DNA of 60,000 bases from Symsagittifera roscoffensis (GCF_963678635.1 NC_087064.1:82455847-82515846); one strand, 5' to 3'; positions 10,301 through 22,300 are shown, counted from the stretch's first letter. Program-made: numbers and translations. The notes: a model not told the origin generated them from the sequence alone.

Positions 10301-12312
10301 CACCTCCATCAGAATTCTGTGTAAGTCGTCTTTTTCTTCTATTGTGGGGAATTCAGTGGGTAAGGCTCCACTCGCTTTCTGTTTCTGGAACTCACTCACA
10401 TTGCCTTCACTCAATCTCAGAAACTCTTCACCCGCCACATCTTGCAACTCGCCTTCAGATCTCTTCGGGACTGCCCGAAAGATCTTTGCCAACAAATCAT
10501 GTGACCTCTCCGACATCCTGGCCAACCTCACGCACTTTGGCACAGAGAAAAGTTGATCAATCAACACCTGCTGTGTCCTCGCATCCATCACCACCATGTG
10601 TGTAGGATATCTACTACTGCAATATGGTGCGGAGCTTGAACCCACCAGATACTTTGAACCAGTCGGTTTATGATAGGCCTCACTATCTTTCAGATTCATC
10701 TCGTTCTCCAGAGCTTCTCTCCAGCCTCCGATCTTCTGCTCTGTCTGCAATGCTCCAGGGAATACTTCCACGCTGAGGGACGTCACTAGCTCATGGGCAC
10801 GCTCCAGGCGCTCAAGCGATTCAATCGAACTCGTCATGCTGCAAAATCCCAAGGCTGTGATCAAATTTACGTCCGTCACCCTATGACAGTCCGCGACCAA
10901 CTCCATACCACTTTTATCCGACATGCTCAGTCTTCCGTACAATCGTGCCAGTTGCCTATGCTGCTCGCTCAGCGTAACCAGGCAGTGTCCCAGGTTACAA
11001 ACATGTCCTTCCATCCCACTGTGTTGAGCCAAGCATGTGCCTTGCTTCAACCAATTACTCGATGGACCTTCCTCGGACAGCTCCGTGGATGGGTTGCTCT
11101 TCCGCTTCGTCAATCTCATGGCCAGCAGATGATGTATCATGGCCAGATCATGTAAACTCGCGTCATCATCTAGGTCTAACGTGATATCCGCCGTCATGTC
11201 CCAGATTAAACCGGCATTAGTATGAGGGCACCAAGAAGGTTTCATGAGTTCCCACATCGTCACTAGACTGGTTTTCAAGGGACCGTCCCAAGAACCACAA
11301 TCAAAACTCACTTGCCCCCTTAGCTCGGGAACCGAGGGTTCGACCACTCGTTCTTCCAAAATAATTCCCAGCTTGGGTTGTTCCACCATCAGCATCCCAG
11401 TTTCTTTAATACGTTCAACCCAGAAATTGAGTACTATGACTTGCTCATAGTCGAAGTACGCTTCCCTGGCTTCTTCATTCACAAAGGGATTATACGCCAT
11501 CCCCGGTATGCCAGACACATATTGGAATGACCTCAGTTTCCCTAGTGTTGCAAACTCTCTTTGTCCTCTGACCGCTTCAATCAACTCCCGGCTCACTTTC
11601 AATTCTTTGTTGGAATATCTTCTCACCTCTTCCAACTTGCGATAGCTTTCCATGTCATTCGACTCCTTGTTTGGCACAGTCAATGGCATGTCCTGGTATA
11701 GTTCCAGGAGTGCCCTAAGGAAGTTCCTTTCACAATCAACTCCCTTTCGCCGAATGATCTTTATGCATTCTCCCAAAACAGGAGTGGGGATACGATCCAC
11801 CACGAACCTGACAAAGCAAAGGGCATCCTTACGCTTAGCCCATGCTATCGCAGAATCGTCTTTCGAAATCAACGCTCGCAGAGCTTCCATCAACTCCAGT
11901 TCCTGTTCCCGTGATTTCGAATCACTACTGGCTTCATACTCCGCTCTCTTGATGCCCATCAAGCACCAAGCCAACCGTACTTGCAGATCAGTTCTCACGC
12001 AAGGATGAGCCAGGTATGCCGCCACTGTAGCAGGTGCATGCATCGCCTCGTCGAAGTATCTCTGGAGGGCCGCCCTCCAGGAGATTTCCAGCAATTTTTC
12101 CAATCCGACTTCGTTCGCTTCAGAGGACATTACCGTGCCGTATTCTTTTCGATTTAAGTTCGAATTTTCCGTGAGCTCTTTCAGATGTTCCTGCATGGCT
12201 CGCTTCTCGCTCCAAGCCATCAGGTGCCCTCTCGCGGAGTTTATCGCTTTCAACATTTCCACATAACCTCCTGCTGGATCTCCCATGTGGACTGATTCTG
12301 GCACAGTAGCTG
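10288..12312 (-). pseudogene. ORF2 C-terminal-half fragment (third copy)
   Basis: This fragment is truncated at both ends. It is open from the satellite junction at 12312 to the rearrangement junction and reads about 675 codons of the C-terminal third of ORF2. It includes the segment with YVSGIPGMAYNPF and the Cys/His motif C-x9-H-x-C-x4-C. It is informative because at about 11048-11055 it keeps TGG (Trp) where element B has TGA. It therefore shows that the break in B at 16336 is a simple point mutation and that the two flanking frames of B belong to one protein. It differs from B at four positions that I noticed over 2 kb. The listed open frame runs a few codons past the junction into pol-derived sequence. 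Confidence 0.85.
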
Positions 12313-13149
12313 AGTGCTGTCAGATTACTCTAAAGATTTACAATTTTTGCCTGCAAAAATGACTGTTCAAATCCTTGTTATTTTTGAGATATGACGTTTT
12401 TTGTGATTTTTCAAAAAAATTTCAGAAAACTTATATTTTTTTTTTTGCAAAATGTGAAATTCCCAAACATGTAGTTGGGTCCTGTCAGAATTATCTCAAA
12501 AATTGCGAATCTTGCCTCCAAATAGGACTGCTCAATTCTTTGTAGTTATCGAGATATGACGTTTTTTGTGATTTTTTCAAAAATTTTCAGAAAACTTAAA
12601 TTATTTTAATTTAAAAATCTGAAATTCCCAACCCTGTAGTTAGGTCCTATCAGAGTAATCTCAAAGATTTTGAATCTTGCCTCCAAATATGACTGTTGAA
12701 ATTCTTGTAGTTTTTGAGATATAACGTTTTTTGTGATTTTTTCAAAAAAATTTCAGAAAACTTATATTAATTTTTTTTTGCAAAATGTGAAATTCCCAAC
12801 CATGTAGTTGGGTCTGGTCAGAGTAATCTCAAAGATTGCGAATCTTGCCTCCAAATAAGACTGCTCAACTCTTTGTAGCTATCGAGATATGACGTTTTTT
12901 GTGATTTTTTCAAAAATTTTCAGAAAACTTAAATTATTATAATTTAAAAATCTGAAATTCCCAACCCTGTAGTTAGGTCCTATCAGAGTACTCTCAAGGA
13001 TTGCGAATCTTGCTTCCAAATATGACTACTCAATTTTTTGTAGTTTTCGAGATAAGACGCTTTTTGTGATTTTTTCAAAATTTTCGGAAAGTGTTAATTT
13101 ATCATTTTTCAAAATTTGAAAATCCCAACGCTATAGTTCGGTGTTGTCA
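12313..13149. repeat. 165-bp AT-rich satellite array (left block)
   Basis: The landmark CAG of the motif CTGTCAGAGTAATCTC recurs at 12321, 12486, 12651, 12819 and 12984, then near 13148, giving spacings of 164-168 bp. Each monomer contains TTGCCTCCAAATA, a GAGATATGACGTTTTTTGTG block and an A/T-rich tail ending in AATTCCCAACC. Odd and even monomers differ in the tail. The array is interrupted by the 3' LTR of element B and resumes at 37511. There is no coding capacity. Confidence 0.9.
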
Positions 13150-14033
13150 TGTAACATTCGCCCAAATACTACACAGCGACGGAGCGTAGAAAAAGTACCT
13201 ATTAACGACTGGCAGGCGTCAGTTACCTTAATCCTACTCGTTTTTCCCCGTCTCGACCTTGCCAGTTGATTTTCTGGTCTGTCTAGGGCTAAGTAAAAAG
13301 TTACCATTTTTAGGCCATCAGTCAAACGACTTTTGATCAGCTTTCGTTTACATGCGAACACAACCACATAGCTGAGTCTCGGATCCTCAGACTACGTGAT
13401 TGTCATTAAAAACACGGCTGGAACGACCTATTTTAATATGTTTTTGTGTGACAGTTCTATATTAAATCCATTGGAGATGGATTGACCCTTTCCTCTTTCT
13501 AGCTACTCATGTTCTGAAATAGCAAACAATAACGGTGTTAATTAAGAGATCTATGTCATTCCAGCAGCTATAAAGTTAGTTTATACAGTCCCTTCACATA
13601 GAACAGTCTCTGGGGGACCAAGCATCCGCTCCCGTAATATTCCTGAGATAACGCTCTTATCTCCTCTAATTTGTGTCCCGGGAGGGTTCCGTGGTGTATT
13701 TCTTCCCCCACTGAAGCCTCCTTCTCCACCAATATCTGTTGACAAGTGTCTTATCGTGCGTTGTTGCCACGATAAGAGGCTTCGTATTTTCCGTCTCTGG
13801 TACGACTGTTTTTCACAATCTCTGTCGTTGTTTTTTTATTTCGTCACTTTTTCAGTCAAAATGGCCGTTTTTCGTATTTCTGAGAAATATTCTTCTTCCA
13901 ATCGAAATTTTAAAAATAAAAATTCTAGAATATTCCGACCCTCCTTCGCAATACTTTTTTGTCAATAAGGCCTTTAGTCGTTCTTTTTTACGTCGCCGGA
14001 AGGTTGTGCTGTGCCATCTGGCAGAATGGCACA
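13150..14033 (-). repeat. 3' LTR of element B
   Basis: This 884-bp repeat is about 98.9% identical to 36627-37510 (ten substitutions seen). It is bounded by TG...CA. In element sense it begins with an 8-bp inverted repeat, TGTGCCAT...ATGGCACA (14010-14033). It also carries CTTATCGTG...CACGATAAG (13750-13776), a TATAAA candidate (13580-13585) and a covarying hairpin (13465-13483). Its inner edge abuts the PPT at 14034. Confidence 0.95.
13465..13483 (-). promoter_or_regulatory. Conserved LTR stem-loop (3' LTR copy)
   Basis: In element sense this is AATCCAT-CTCCA-ATGGATT, a 7-bp stem with a 5-nt loop. The homologous place in the plus-strand LTR (39916-39938) has a 9-bp stem in which one A-T pair is G-C. 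It probably acts in the transcript (inference). Confidence 0.5.
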
Positions 14034-14073
14034 TACTCCCCGGACAGTCCCCATCAATGTCCCTATTGATCGC
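14034..14073 (-). promoter_or_regulatory. 3' polypurine tract with upstream stem-loop
   Basis: In element sense: GCG, then hairpin ATCAAT-AGGGAC-ATTGAT (14053-14070), then GGGGAC, then TGTCCGGGGAGTA, directly followed by the LTR's TG. The position next to the 3' LTR is where plus-strand DNA synthesis is primed in LTR elements. The unit reappears inside pol (24747-24816) with the hairpin changed at two base pairs but still paired, and with the same TGTCCGGGGAGT core. Confidence 0.7.
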
Positions 14074-14781
14074 ATAACACCGGGTTATCGTCAAGTAGTT
14101 ATCCAGTTTTCTGTAATCAATCTTACAAATCGCATTAGAAAATGAAATTTATCTACCCCACCTCAACTCACTACGTGTTCACAAATGGCATCGTACTACA
14201 TCTCACTGCCTTTCAACATTTTCACAAAATTTGCACCATGAGGAGTGTCCTAGATAAAATTTCTTTTCTGACTACTTACGTCGTCTTGCCATAAAACTTC
14301 TTTTCGCTCTTTGTGATTAAAAAGTGGGACGTGGCACGGCCACGCACCCGTTAAAATTAACTTAACGTCACTCACCAAGTATAATCAGTTATTTATGCGG
14401 TCCTTTCAATATTAAAACTAAGAAACTCTGTGGCTAGGAAAGTCATTGAGTTACCCACCCTTCCCGAGCGAGTTTACTCAAACTTACCATGTCGCCAAAC
14501 AGTGAATTTGTGTCTTACACAGGTTAAAAAACTTCAGTCGTGAATAAATAGGTAAATATACTCACCTAGATTCCTCATATACATACATAAATAGCCATAA
14601 CTAAAATCAACGATTTCAACAATTTTAACAATTGCAACATTTTCAAAGTCTGGTTTGACCAAACTAAATCAAAACAAAAAGTTTCACAAGTTCAATAATC
14701 AAAACTTGGTTGATTGGTTTAAGTTTTAGCACACAAAGACAATCAAGTTTTTTCTCCTTCTCTTCTCTTCTTTGGTCATCT
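14034..14781 (-). other. 3' untranslated region of element B with PPT and stem-loop
   Basis: These 748 bp lie between the ORF2 stop and the 3' LTR, and I find no gene in them. The LTR-proximal 40 bp (14034-14073) hold the polypurine tract and a hairpin, annotated separately. The rest is AT-rich without an obvious repeat. Confidence 0.7.
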
Positions 14782-16335
14782 TCATTCCATCACTTCTCCA
14801 TCTTGATCTTCGCTGTCTTCCAACACTTTCTCCAGCATGTCCATGGAGTTGCGGGCCGTGCCCCAACTCTCCTGCTCCAACAGCCTCGGTTTGCAACAAG
14901 GTAGCAAGTCCACATTCACCTTCTGCTCCCGGTTCCTGCAAAAGCTGTTGTGAAGACATAGGCTCACGTTTCGTTCTAGGTCAGCTCTTAAGACCTCTTT
15001 CTTCTCATCTTCAGTAACACAAGGCGCTCCAGCTACCCGCTTCACCGCTGTGGTGACCGCGTTTCTGTGCGTCAAGAATGCTCTCTTATAGGCTCCTGGT
15101 CCTATATCTAGCTGGAAAGATTGATAGGCTTCCGTGTTCCTCGACATGTGACGCTTCGCGCGTTCATACATCCATGATGTCATCACTACACGGAACCAAG
15201 GCATCAATCTTTGCCTTGACCATATTCTTTCAATGGCTTTAGGTATTCTCAGAACCTTGCAGGTGGTTCTGAAAAGATCCAATTCACGACTCATATTCAC
15301 GTTGCTCAGCTGCTCAGGAGTCGGCACGGCCGTCTCCTGCTCATTTGTGTCCGCGTTAGCCTCCAGCCATCTCACTGCCAGCATGGCACTAACCACCACG
15401 ATTGACACCTGTTGATTCTGATCGGGCAACCCCGTAGAGTACAACTCCTCCACGTCCCATACTAGCATTAGATTCCCGCGTTTGGGGTACCACAACGTCT
15501 GCGCCAAGCAGTGGCAAGGATACTCCCCATGGGTTCTCACTATGTTCCTTCGGGTCCGATACCCTGAGGCTCCCAGCAACGGTTCCACCTCCATCAGAAT
15601 TCTGTGTAAGTCGTATTTTTCTTCTATTGTGGGGAATTCAGTGGGTAAGGCTCCACTCGCTTTCTGTTTCTGGAACTCACTCACATTGCCTTCACTCAAT
15701 CTCAGAAACTCTTCACCCACCACATCTTGCAACTCGCCTTCAGATCTCTTCGGGACTGCCCGAAAGATCTTTGCCAACAAATCATGTGACCTCTCCGACA
15801 TCCTGGCCAACCTCACGCACTTTGGCACAGAGAAAAGTTGATCAATCAACACCTGCTGTGTCCTCGCATCCATCACCACCATGTGTGTAGGATATCTACT
15901 ACTGCAATATGGTGCGGAGCTTGAACCCACCAGATACTTTGAACCAGTCGGTTTATGATAGGCCTCACTATCTTTCAGATTCATCTCGTTCTCCAGAGCT
16001 TCTCTCCAGCCTCCGATCTTCTGCTCTGTCTGCAATGCTCCAGGGAATACTTCCACGCTGAGGGACGTCACTAGCTCATGGGCACGCTCCAGGCGCTCAA
16101 GCGATTCGATCGAACTCGTCATGCTGCAAAATCCCAAGGCTGTGATCAAATTTACGTCCGTCACCCTATGACAGTCCGCGACCAACTCCATACCACTTTT
16201 ATCCGACATGCTCAGTCTTCCGTACAATCGTGCCAGTTGCCTATGCTGCTCGCTCAGCGTAACCAGGCAGTGTCCCAGGTTACAAACATGTCCTTCCATC
16301 CCACTGTGTTGAGCCAAGCATGTGCCTTGCTTCAA
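14782..16335 (-). pseudogene. ORF2 C-terminal 517 codons of element B, separated by a nonsense mutation
   Basis: This frame directly continues the ORF2 frame after the TGA at 16336-16338, and the third copy (10288-12312) reads through at that point with TGG. The first codon here is TTG, so it is not a separate gene. It starts with a Cys/His motif, C-x9-H-x-C-x4-C (GTCLAQ...GHVCNLGHC), whose spacing is exactly conserved in the plus-strand element near 59,290-59,342. A segment with VPKCVRLARMSERSH is also shared. The C-terminus is acidic and ends in TGA. There is no transmembrane segment or known domain. Without it, ORF2 of element B would be about 17% shorter. Confidence 0.85.
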
Positions 16336-19300
16336 TCAATTACTCGATGGACCTTCCTCGGACAGCTCCGTGGATGGGTTGCTCTTCCGCTTCGTCAATC
16401 TCATGGCCAGCAGATGATGTATCATGGCCAGATCATGTAAACTCGCGTCATCATCTAGGTCTAACGTGATATCCGCCGTCATGTCCCAGATTAAACCGGC
16501 ATTAGTATGAGGGCACCAAGAAGGTTTCATGAGTTCCCACATCGTCACTAGACTGGTTTTCAAGGGACCGTCCCAAGAACCACAATCAAAACTCACTTGC
16601 CCCCTTAGCTCGGGAACCGAGGGTTCGACCACTCGTTCTTCCAAAATAATTCCCAGCTTGGGTTGTTCCACCATCAGCATCCCAGTTTCTTTAATACGTT
16701 CAACCCAGAAATTGAGTACTATGACTTGCTCATAGTCGAAGTACGCTTCCCTGGCTTCTTCATTCACAAAGGGATTATACGCCATCCCCGGTATGCCAGA
16801 CACATATTGGAATGACCTCAGTTTCCCTAGTGTTGCAAACTCTCTTTGTCCTCTGACCGCTTCAATCAACTCCCGGCTCACTTTCAATTCTTTGTTGGAA
16901 TATCTTCTCACCTCTTCCAACTTGCGATAGCTTTCCATGTCATTCGACTCCTTGTTTGGCACAGTCAATGGCATGTCCTGGTATAGTTCCAGGAGTGCCC
17001 TAAGGAAGTTCCTTTCACAATCAACTCCCTTTCGCCGAATGATCTTTATGCATTCTCCCAAAACAGGAGTGGGGATACGATCCACCACGAACCTGACAAA
17101 GCAAAGGGCATCCTTACGCTTAGCCCATGCTATCGCAGAATCGTCTTTCGAAATCAACGCTCGCAGAGCTTCCATCAACTCCAGTTCCTGTTCCCGTGAT
17201 TTCGAATCACTACTGGCTTCATACTCCGCTCTCTTGATGCCCATCAAGCACCAAGCCAACCGTACTTGCAGATCAGTTCTCACGCAAGGATGAGCCAGGT
17301 ATGCCGCCACTGTAGCAGGTGCATGCATCGCCTCGTCGAAGTATCTCTGGAGGGCCGCCCTCCAGGAGATTTCCAGCAATTTTTCCAATCCGACTTCGTT
17401 CGCTTCAGAGGACATTACCGTGCCGTATTCTTTTCGATTTAAGTTCGAATTTTCCGTGAGCTCTTTCAGATGTTCCTGCATGGCTCGCTTCTCGCTCCAA
17501 GCCATCAGGTGCCCTCTCGCGGAGTTTATCGCTTTCAACATTTCCACATAACCTCCTGCTGGATCTCCCATGTGGACTGATTCTGGCACAGTAGCTCGAC
17601 TGTACTCGACCACGTCGAGTTGTCCTTCCAGCTTCAACTTGGCTATGTTGGTCCGCGAGGGCCTGTAATCTTCAAGTCCTCCAGATCCACATTGACTGAT
17701 GATCTCCATCTCTAATTTAGTGTCTGCCAGGGTTCGTGCTGTTTTCTTTGATCTTACGGCAGTCGTGGTCAGACCAGCCAAGAGCATAGGGGGTATCAGA
17801 TTCTCTTTTTCTCCCCCTGTCAGCGTTGCACTATCTCCTCGCCCGCTCTCGCCTGAACGACCTGCGCTCGTTAAAGAGGTCACCACTGCGTTGGCTCTCG
17901 ACTTCACCACTCTCGGGTTCATGGCTCGACTTCCTGTCTTCCCTTTTAGTCGCTTCAGCCCCTTCCTGGCTCGTCTAACAGGTAATTTCTTTGCAACCTG
18001 CTGATCATCGGCACTGTCTTCTGTTACTGACTCGGTCACAACATCCGACTCCATGGAGTTCACTATTTTCTCCAGGACCTCACGCATGATGGGTTGGTTC
18101 AAACCCACCTTCATTATGGACTGCGTCCCATATCGCCTTATCACGTCCCATGATCTTTCCATGAAATTCACTCGGCTCCAGGTTGTCCCTTTCTTGCCTT
18201 CTAGCTCACTCTGATATCTCTCCCATTCCTCTTCCGGCAACGTGCTCAGGAAGGATACCCTCATTGATTCTTCAATTTTTCTCCTCCTTGGTGACTCATG
18301 GAGCAATCTCTGCGGATCCCTGCTTTGGCACTCTCTCGCCTGGCTTATTGGGTCTATCGGGGATAAGTCGGCCGACGCCTCCTTTGTAGGGGACATGAAA
18401 GACGATGGCGTCATTAGCAATAGACTCCCATCGACTTCCCCATCGTCGTCTTCACTAAACCGGTATTCTAGCAAGTCTCTCTCTAACGCACCCAGATCTG
18501 TCTCACCCGGTTTTCCCGTCTTTCCCTCTGTATCGTTGTCGTCATGATCCATCAAATCATCATCACCTGCATCAGGTTTCGGCCTGGGTCCTGAAGGTCC
18601 TTGTCGTGAGTCAGTGCCCGAGTCCGGCCGAGCCGGGACGGTCATGTCTCCTGCATGATAAAACAACTCATCATTCACCAGGAATTCTACAGACTCCTCG
18701 CCATGTGGTGCTAGGTCCTCTATCGTTATATATGAGCCCCCTCTGCTCTCCTTTGCTACTTCCATCATCACTACTTTCACTTCTCCTGACCACTTCAGTC
18801 TTGATAAGTCATCCGTGGGAGAATACACTTCGTTCCACATTTCGGCCGAGACCTCTGGTCTCCGGGAAGGTAGTGCCTTGATCTTTTTCCTACTCCAAGC
18901 ATCAGGAAATGAGAAGTCGAACGTGTGCGGGGCTGCCACATTCCAGCCGATGAAGCGCGGCTCCATCCCTTCACTCCACTTCAACATTCTCTTCTCTGCG
19001 TCACGAGCTGCTCCGATGCGAGGGGCAATGATGGGAGATGTGACTCCCAACAACATCCTCCTTATCGGTGGATATCGAGGGCATTGGTCCGGCAGCGGCC
19101 TGGACCCAGAAAGCCACGCTTGTTGGTTCTCTTTGGCGTGTGCATAGGCCTCTGGTAAGAGTGGCACTCCCATAGCCGCTCCTGTATCCTTAACTACTGG
19201 TCTTAAGTTCCAAAGCTTCGGGTTGAACTGGATATGAGAAAGTTCCTCACGGCCCATTCGGCATTTCAAGTGGTTGTTGAAATCCATCAACATCCAACCT

Positions 19301-22300
19301 GGCTCCGCTATTCTTCCGAACAGCCTATCGTCACTGGCCAGCCCTCTCAACTCACTCTGTTCTACCCAGTTCAGTACGGAACAGTCCACGACTGAGACCA
19401 GGTTGACGTACAACACTGAATTCCTGTACGCCTTAACTTGTACATCCGGGAACGCAAAAGACATCACCGGTCCATACACCACTGTGACGAATTCCCGCAG
19501 TCCGTGGACCAGAGCCAACGGATCAATCCGCATCATGACAGCTAAGTCCGTCAGTAAGGGCATGCCACAATACTGCTTACTCTCGCCCGCATTCGTCGCC
19601 ACCTTATCTTCTCCCGTGACGCTTCTGTTCTGTTGTAAGAGGTATTGAAGCAGGAGAGTCCTCCAGTCTTTCATCTTCTTGAGCGAGGCGGTTTCCAACT
19701 GTGCATTGAACTCACGACTCGGTCGCTGTAGTTGTTCAGGGTAACGTAACAGCACAAGCAAATCACCCAGTCGACCGTAGGTCATAGCAATCAGAGTCAG
19801 GAGTCCATCCAATCTCAAATCGGCTAACGCTTGGGTGAAGAGATTCGCCGGCCCCTTCACGAAATTTTCGTGACCAAATGTCACGTACAAGGCTAATACC
19901 AGGCCAATCGATAACTTCCTGATGTCTCTGACAAAACTCGCAATCAAGTTCCGGGATGCCCTAGGATAGCACGTCGATAGGAAGGATGGCGTCCATCCCA
20001 CTCCCATTCCTCCCAAGATAGCATCCGATCGTTCGTACTGTGCCCTCGTGGCTAGCACGTCAGCTTGGAACTTGTCCAGTGACATCGTGTTTACGTCCTG
20101 CATCAGCTTCAACATCATACCCCCAGCTAACTCCCGGGCATCAAACAAATTTTTCAGATACACATGTATATCCTTTATCACTGCCGGCGCATGCTCGAAC
20201 GCGTCCTCACCCAAGGTGCACAGCCTTGGTGACAAGTACAACCATACGTTATTGCGCGGCTTCGTGCGCAAAGCCATTGCCATGAGATCTTCTTCCGTTG
20301 ATGTCATGTTCTTCCTGACTATCCTGCCCTGCTCATTCTCGGCCTGATCCATCTGTCTGAACCAGAGATCATCAGCCACCTGTTGTACTAACAGATGATC
20401 GTCGTCCACCCCTGGTCTTAGTTTCAGCAATCTGGCAAAGTTGGACAGCTCCAACCCCAGAACTTCATCTAGCACCAACCGAGTTGTGCTACAATCTCTG
20501 AGCCCCTGTATGGCATTCGAAATGTCAGCCCAAACGGCGGGAAGCTCAGATCGGGACGGGTAGTAATTGTCCGGGTCCACTACTCTGTTTGGGGCAGGAA
20601 TTATCACATTGAACCTCCCCTCTGCTATTGTTGTGACCATTGTATATACAAATTGGAGGGGTTCTGGTAATGCAGCGTACCCTGGTGACAATACAAAGAT
20701 CACCTTCACCACATTCATGGTGAAGCGTTGTCTTGCTGCTGCCTCTACCTCAGCCATCGCCGAGAGCAGTATCATTATCGCATCCCCTATAACCTCGTTA
20801 CTCGGGATCGACCCATCCGTCAGACATGACAATAAGCCCCTGCTTTGCAGATGATCATTTGAGCCTGCAACCACTATTACCTGCGGCTCCATACTGACCA
20901 CCCTTCGCACACTTATCATCATGCCGATTGCTTGTCCCCAGTCCAACTTAGGTGCCGTCAAGAAAATCACGTCGGGCCAAAAGAGGGAACGGGGCGTGTA
21001 GAGATAATCGGAACTGGCCACGATCAGATACTTTGCGGCTTTCATCTCTAAGGGATCGTAAGCAGCGAACAGGCCATCGCCTATTGGGGCCTTCAGTTTC
21101 CCATATCTCTGTTCATCTCCATCTACCGTAGTCGTTCTGGGGTAGTCCCTTGAATACTCGCCAGGCGTCTGACCGGGTGGTTTAGCGAACTGCCTGTACA
21201 TCTTATGATGCTTGTTATTGGGCTTATTTTCTGCCTGAAACTTGCTCCTTCGAGCAGGTGGCGTCGATTCCCGAGCTCTCTGTCGGACGTCCGTAAGGGA
21301 TCGTGTGTTCAAAGGTCCAAAGGTATTGTCCTGAGGCAACCCGTTCAAGTCTGGATGTCGGAGCGTAGTCGTAGAGCTGAACTGCTCCTGTTCTGCTAGC
21401 AGCCAATCCACGCCTGGTATCCGATACAATCGCGACACCGTGGGACTTTCTCCGCCAATCATTCTCATCGCGTCCTCCCGACACGTCAGGGTATTCATGT
21501 TCAGCTTCGTGGACATGTCCGTCTTATACTGTCTCCAATGACTAGGGTCTGATCGATTCCAAAGCAGCAGGCTGCCTGGTTCAACTCCTTCCGCAGGCAC
21601 GGCGCTCGTAGACGATCCTGCTGCTGGAGCAGGGTTCGCCGTGGCGGGTGGATCATTCCTCCTAGACACGGTCTGGGAGTTATTTCTGTTCTGAACCACT
21701 GATCTGCCGAGTCGGCTTTCAAGCGGTTGTATTCTGGGAGGAGGAGCAGTCTCCAGCCTCTCTCTCATGTTTGAGCTAGGAGCGGTGGGTGCGGCTACAA
21801 CCGTCTCCATTGCCAAGGGCCCTAGGCGGTTGACGAGGGACTCGGGCACGCTTGCCCTTATTCTGCTTCCTCCGGTCGTTGAACTGGTCCGAGCCAGAGA
21901 ACTGGTCGCCCTCGACTCCTGCTCCATTTCTCTCAATTGCGTCTGAAATATATCATTCATCCAGTGTCTCCCTCGTTGGGTGTTGAAATGTATCCCATCT
22001 TTGGTAAGCGCAACATGATCAATCATGCGCAGCGTGTTTTCGATATCCAGAAGTCGCAACTCGCCAGGGTTGTTTCTCACCAGATTACGGATCATTTCAT
22101 TCCACCGTGTCACGTTGCCGTTCATGAAATCTGCCACTGTGGTGCCCATCAGCGGGTTTTGTGGTATCGTGCACAGCACCACAAACCTGGGCCTGTACTT
22201 CTCCTTCAGTTCATTCAGGAGGCATACCAGCAGAGGCTCCCACTTGCACTCGGGGGTCACTGGGGCTCTCGAGACGTCATTAGTTCCTAGCATTATCACC

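Larger units (their letters stand above)
1..12312 (-). mobile_element. Rearranged, LTR-less copy A of the giant Gypsy element (tandem 11.3-kb unit)
   Basis: Bases 1-10278 match 16551-26828 of element B with only three differences noticed by eye. Bases 10288-12312 match 15573-17597. The same sequence therefore recurs at 387, 11652 and 16937, a local tandem period of 11,265 bp. Read in element sense (right to left), an ORF2 C-terminal fragment is joined directly to the integrase part of pol, followed by ORF2 again running off the left edge. LTRs, 5' leader and Gag are absent here. At 12312 the element stops abruptly and satellite begins, with no LTR end. I infer an internal tandem duplication of an element rather than an independent insertion. 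A misassembly of near-identical repeats is the main alternative. Confidence 0.85.

Noticed and set aside
16336-16338. UGA read as tryptophan (alternative genetic code), since TGA replaces TGG in both elements
   Set aside because: The third copy has TGG at the B site, and element C also has TAG and TAA stops and a frameshift. Ordinary decay explains all of them.
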